A DNA stretch of 7,284 nucleotides, taken from the NCBI GenBank assembly GCA_023426575.1, contig JAFAAL010000027.1, forward strand, positions 1-7,284, given 5' to 3'. Of this stretch, positions 6,285 to 7,284 are shown piece by piece; within the stretch, counting starts at the first letter, position 1; each line of letters begins with the position of its first letter. A program made the translations under genes and the position numbers. Source of the stretch: Bacillota bacterium (lineage in GTDB: Bacteria; Bacillota; Clostridia; Saccharofermentanales; DTU023). Under the pieces are notes generated by a model. It worked only from the letters and a program-made list of their open reading frames with translations, searched no databases and was not told the DNA's origin.

Positions 6285-7244
6285 ATGTACATGCTTAAAT
6301 ACGCATTGAAGCGTTTTGCTCTCATGTTATTGACATTTATGGTGATCATGACAATTTGTTATGTGATGGTCAAATTGCTGCCTCAGCCTGATCCGGTCAC
6401 TTTTGGCAAGGATGCGAATCTGGTTTTGCGTCGGCGTGAGATGTTAGGCTACGGGAAGCCCATTCTTGAACAATATGGAATATTCTTAAGCCGCATTGTC
6501 AAGCATTGGGACTGGGGAATCGGAGAGACCCTGAAAACGGGACACGAAGTGGCAAGCATTTTTGCTGAAAAATTGCCCGCAACCCTTCTCGTCAATCTCT
6601 ACTCATTCTTCTTCAGCGTTCCGTTGGGGATTCTCTTGGGTATTTTTGCTGCGCTTCGCAAGAACAGCTGGTCAGATCACTTTATCTCCACTTCGGTGAT
6701 GGTCTTTGTTTCTGTCCCCTCTTACGTCTATGCATTTCTCGTCCAGTATTTTCTCTGCTTCAAATTGGGTTGGTTTCCATTCCTGATGAAGCCGGGGACT
6801 GATTATTTTAGCTGGAAGATGTTTGTCTCTGTCGTCCCGGCTGTCTTGTCGCTTTCCTTTGGCTTCGTTGCTGGACTGACGCGATTTACCCGGGCGGAAC
6901 TCACAGAGGTTCTGACAAATGACTATATGCTTCTGGCCAGAACAAAGGGTCTTACAAAGGGGCAGGCGACCCGGCGACATGCCCTCCGCAATGCCATGGT
7001 TCCAATTTTGCCGAGTATCATTGGCTCATTTATTGGTATTCTCAGTGGCTCACTCATCATCGAAAAGATCTTTGGTGTTCCAGGTGTTGGGAACCTCTAC
7101 ATAGAATCAATCAATGCTCGTGACTATAACTTCTTTATGATGCTCAGCGCCTTCTATACCTTTATTGGTCTTTCGGCCACTATCCTCGTGGATCTGAGCT
7201 ACGGTTTCATTGATCCCAGAATCAGAATGGGGGCGAAGAAATAA
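6285..7244 (+). CDS. ABC importer permease, OppB/DppB type
   Basis: This 319-residue membrane protein belongs to the peptide/nickel-type permease family (BPD_transp_1). The first helix (about 11-32) is followed by a long outward loop containing the family's PDPVTFGKDA region and LEQYGIFLSRIVKHWDWGIG, then further hydrophobic segments. The EAA loop that docks onto the ATPase subunit is clear: DYMLLARTKGL (213-223) with G222, then RRHALRNAMVP (230-240). The C-terminus SYGFIDPRIRMG is also typical. The ATG at 6285 has GGAG (6272-6275) 9 bases upstream; M3 (6291) would be 15 bases away. It forms the channel with a partner permease, whose start codon overlaps its stop at 7244. Whether it imports oligopeptides, dipeptides or another solute is not decided by sequence. 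Confidence 0.95.
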   Translation: MYMLKYALKRFALMLLTFMVIMTICYVMVKLLPQPDPVTFGKDANLVLRRREMLGYGKPILEQYGIFLSRIVKHWDWGIGETLKTGHEVASIFAEKLPATLLVNLYSFFFSVPLGILLGIFAALRKNSWSDHFISTSVMVFVSVPSYVYAFLVQYFLCFKLGWFPFLMKPGTDYFSWKMFVSVVPAVLSLSFGFVAGLTRFTRAELTEVLTNDYMLLARTKGLTKGQATRRHALRNAMVPILPSIIGSFIGILSGSLIIEKIFGVPGVGNLYIESINARDYNFFMMLSAFYTFIGLSATILVDLSYGFIDPRIRMGAKK

Positions 7245-7284
7245 TGGACAAGATTAGACATTCAAACGATTACAATAACTTGCC
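7244..7284 (+). CDS. Start of the partner permease gene (probable OppC/DppC), cut by the window end
   Basis: The ATG at 7244 overlaps the previous stop (TAATG) and opens a frame MDKIRHSNDYNNL that runs off the window. The length is too short for domain recognition. The call rests on the fixed order of these operons, where the second permease directly follows the first, and on the stop-start overlap that suggests translational coupling. Only a weak purine-rich site (GGGGGCGAAG) lies before it. Confidence 0.62.
   Translation, partial: MDKIRHSNDYNNL

Noticed and set aside
1..7284. CRISPR array, tRNA or rRNA genes
   Set aside because: No regularly spaced repeats, cloverleaf-like segments or rRNA-like conserved blocks were seen on either strand.

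Overview
The window most likely comes from a Gram-positive anaerobe of the Bacillota, probably Clostridia, but the species cannot be named from sequence alone. The basis is the strong Shine-Dalgarno sites (AGGAGG or GGAGG), a lipoprotein-type substrate-binding protein, the Clostridia-like form of UppP, and a PsiE-like membrane protein with a C-terminal transporter-associated domain. Base composition is uneven: the first ~470 bases look AT-rich, the minus-strand genes GC-rich, and the transporter genes intermediate.

Layout. Positions 1-472 hold the broken remains of an insertion-sequence transposase (ISNCY-like): the N-terminal helix-turn-helix end and the C-terminal tail survive, and the catalytic core is gone. 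A short hairpin (475-494) separates it from a tightly packed three-gene operon on the minus strand, read from right to left: a PsiE-like four-helix membrane protein (2680-3318), an adenosylcobinamide amidohydrolase CbiZ with an unusual ~150-residue C-terminal extension (1468-2676), and undecaprenyl-diphosphatase UppP/BacA (554-1450). The gaps are 3 and 17 bases, and the uppP ribosome binding site overlaps the cbiZ stop codon.

A 338-base divergent intergenic region (3319-3656) carries a candidate promoter for each direction and, on the minus-strand side, a GC-rich leader that could fold over its own Shine-Dalgarno site. To the right, on the plus strand, is an Opp/Dpp-type ABC importer operon: an 839-residue lipoprotein substrate-binding protein with a very acidic tether (3657-6176), a perfect 15-bp hairpin (6197-6229), a membrane permease of the OppB/DppB type (6285-7244), and the first 13 codons of what is probably the partner permease OppC/DppC (from 7244), which overlaps the stop codon of the previous gene.

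How they work together. The plus-strand genes should form one oligopeptide (or similar solute) importer, with the hairpin after the binding-protein gene likely keeping that protein in excess over the permeases. The minus-strand genes join corrinoid salvage (CbiZ), recycling of the undecaprenyl lipid carrier (UppP) and an uncharacterised membrane protein; no shared pathway is obvious. No clearly new system was found. The best leads are the CbiZ extension and its gene company, the possible structured leader of that operon, and the lysine/arginine-free acidic arm of the binding protein.
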